A DNA stretch of 64,000 nt, taken from contig NZ_AMZO01000007.1 in assembly GCF_000331515.1 (NCBI RefSeq), positions 62,001 through 126,000 on the forward strand. Direction: 5' to 3'. Position numbers and translations under genes: made by a program. The notes beneath the pieces are model-generated. The model worked only from the letters and a program-made list of their open reading frames with translations, ran no database searches and had not been told where the DNA came from. The stretch comes from Photobacterium marinum (GTDB taxonomy: Bacteria; Pseudomonadota; Gammaproteobacteria; Enterobacterales; Vibrionaceae). Below are positions 63,827 to 64,000 of this stretch, in pieces (position 1 is the first letter of the stretch; the number at the start of each line of letters is the position of its first letter).

Positions 63827-64000
63827 TTATTTTCTTCCTAAGACCCAAACTCTGGCCACATTACTTGCTGTCATCCTGACATTGAATGTGGCTTCTTTGA
63901 AGGCCTCTTCTAATGTCATTGCTCGCGGGACAACACTGAAAACAGCATCAATGCCATGGTCATAGACCACACTACTGTCAGCGGATACACAACCGGCGAT
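63827..64000 (-). CDS. Glycerate kinase, C-terminal part (partial)
   Basis: The gene runs off the right edge. The last 57 codons include ADSSVVYDHGIDAVFSVVPR and TLEEAFKEATFNVRMTASNV before a stop at 63827-63829. This matches the C-terminus of the GarK/GlxK family of glycerate 2-kinases, which phosphorylate D-glycerate in glycolate and glucarate catabolism. The rest, and so the choice between garK and glxK, is outside the window. Confidence 0.75.
   Translation of the reverse strand: MAGCVSADSSVVYDHGIDAVFSVVPRAMTLEEAFKEATFNVRMTASNVARVWVLGRK

Noticed and set aside
63384-63848. A 154-codon minus-strand frame across the end of acnB
   Set aside because: It lies mostly over acnB and its terminator and has no family features; the real minus-strand gene is the glycerate kinase tail at 63827-64000 in another frame.

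Overview
This window is a stretch of a gammaproteobacterial main chromosome, almost certainly from the Vibrionaceae. The gene order (murA, degS, degQ, zapG, zapE, rplM-rpsI, petABC, sspAB, dolP-diaA-yraN-lpoA, rsmI, rnpB, dcw cluster, dciA/secA, mutT, yacG-zapD-coaE-pilDCBA, nadC/ampD, pdhR-aceEF-lpd, acnB) and the protein sequences match that family. A Photobacterium-, Grimontia- or Enterovibrio-like source is plausible, but genus cannot be fixed from the window alone. Nearly everything is conserved core genome. I see no prophage, insertion sequence, CRISPR array, tRNA or integron.

Layout. 1-1456: tail of ibaG and murA. 1516-4737 (minus): the periplasmic proteases DegS and DegQ and the division/envelope factor ZapG. 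4951-7169: zapE, then rplM-rpsI with a structured leader. 7545-10134: petABC (cytochrome bc1). 10220-11373: sspA-sspB. 11455-14772 (minus): dolP-diaA-yraN-lpoA. 14834-16215: rsmI and RNase P RNA. 16296-18206 (minus): a chemoreceptor placed between rnpB and the division cluster. 18906-35614: the dcw cluster rsmH-ftsL-ftsI-murE-murF-mraY-murD-ftsW-murG-murC-ftsQ-ftsA-ftsZ-lpxC, with neither mraZ nor ddl in its usual place. 35757-39928: dciA, secA, mutT. 40001-46059 (minus): yacG-zapD-coaE-pilD-pilC-pilB-pilA. 46366-48063: nadC and ampD, divergent. 48359-55401: pdhR-aceE-aceF-lpd. 55554-60841: class B acid phosphatase, a second chemoreceptor and a patatin/beta-barrel protein of the PlpD type. 61077-63674: acnB. 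63827-64000: tail of a glycerate kinase.

How the genes fit together. The theme is making and dividing the envelope: peptidoglycan precursors (murA, murC-G, mraY), septal synthesis (ftsW, ftsI, ftsQ, ftsL, lpoA), Z-ring assembly (ftsA, ftsZ, zapD, zapE, zapG), lipid A (lpxC), recycling (ampD), secretion (secA) and envelope stress (degS, degQ, dolP). A second theme is respiration and entry to the TCA cycle (petABC, pyruvate dehydrogenase, acnB). A third is type IV pilus assembly (pilABCD).

The window is mostly ordinary, so the interesting signals are regulatory. A strong sigma-E-type promoter lies in front of degQ. It is entangled with a 17-bp inverted repeat whose downstream arm covers the degQ ribosome binding site, so transcripts entering from zapG could be translationally silenced while sigma-E transcripts would not be. 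A MraZ-type operator remains at the dcw promoter although mraZ is absent there. A 445-bp structured region precedes secA where enterobacteria carry secM. A palindrome sits between the second chemoreceptor and the patatin gene. A second GntR-type operator lies upstream of pdhR.
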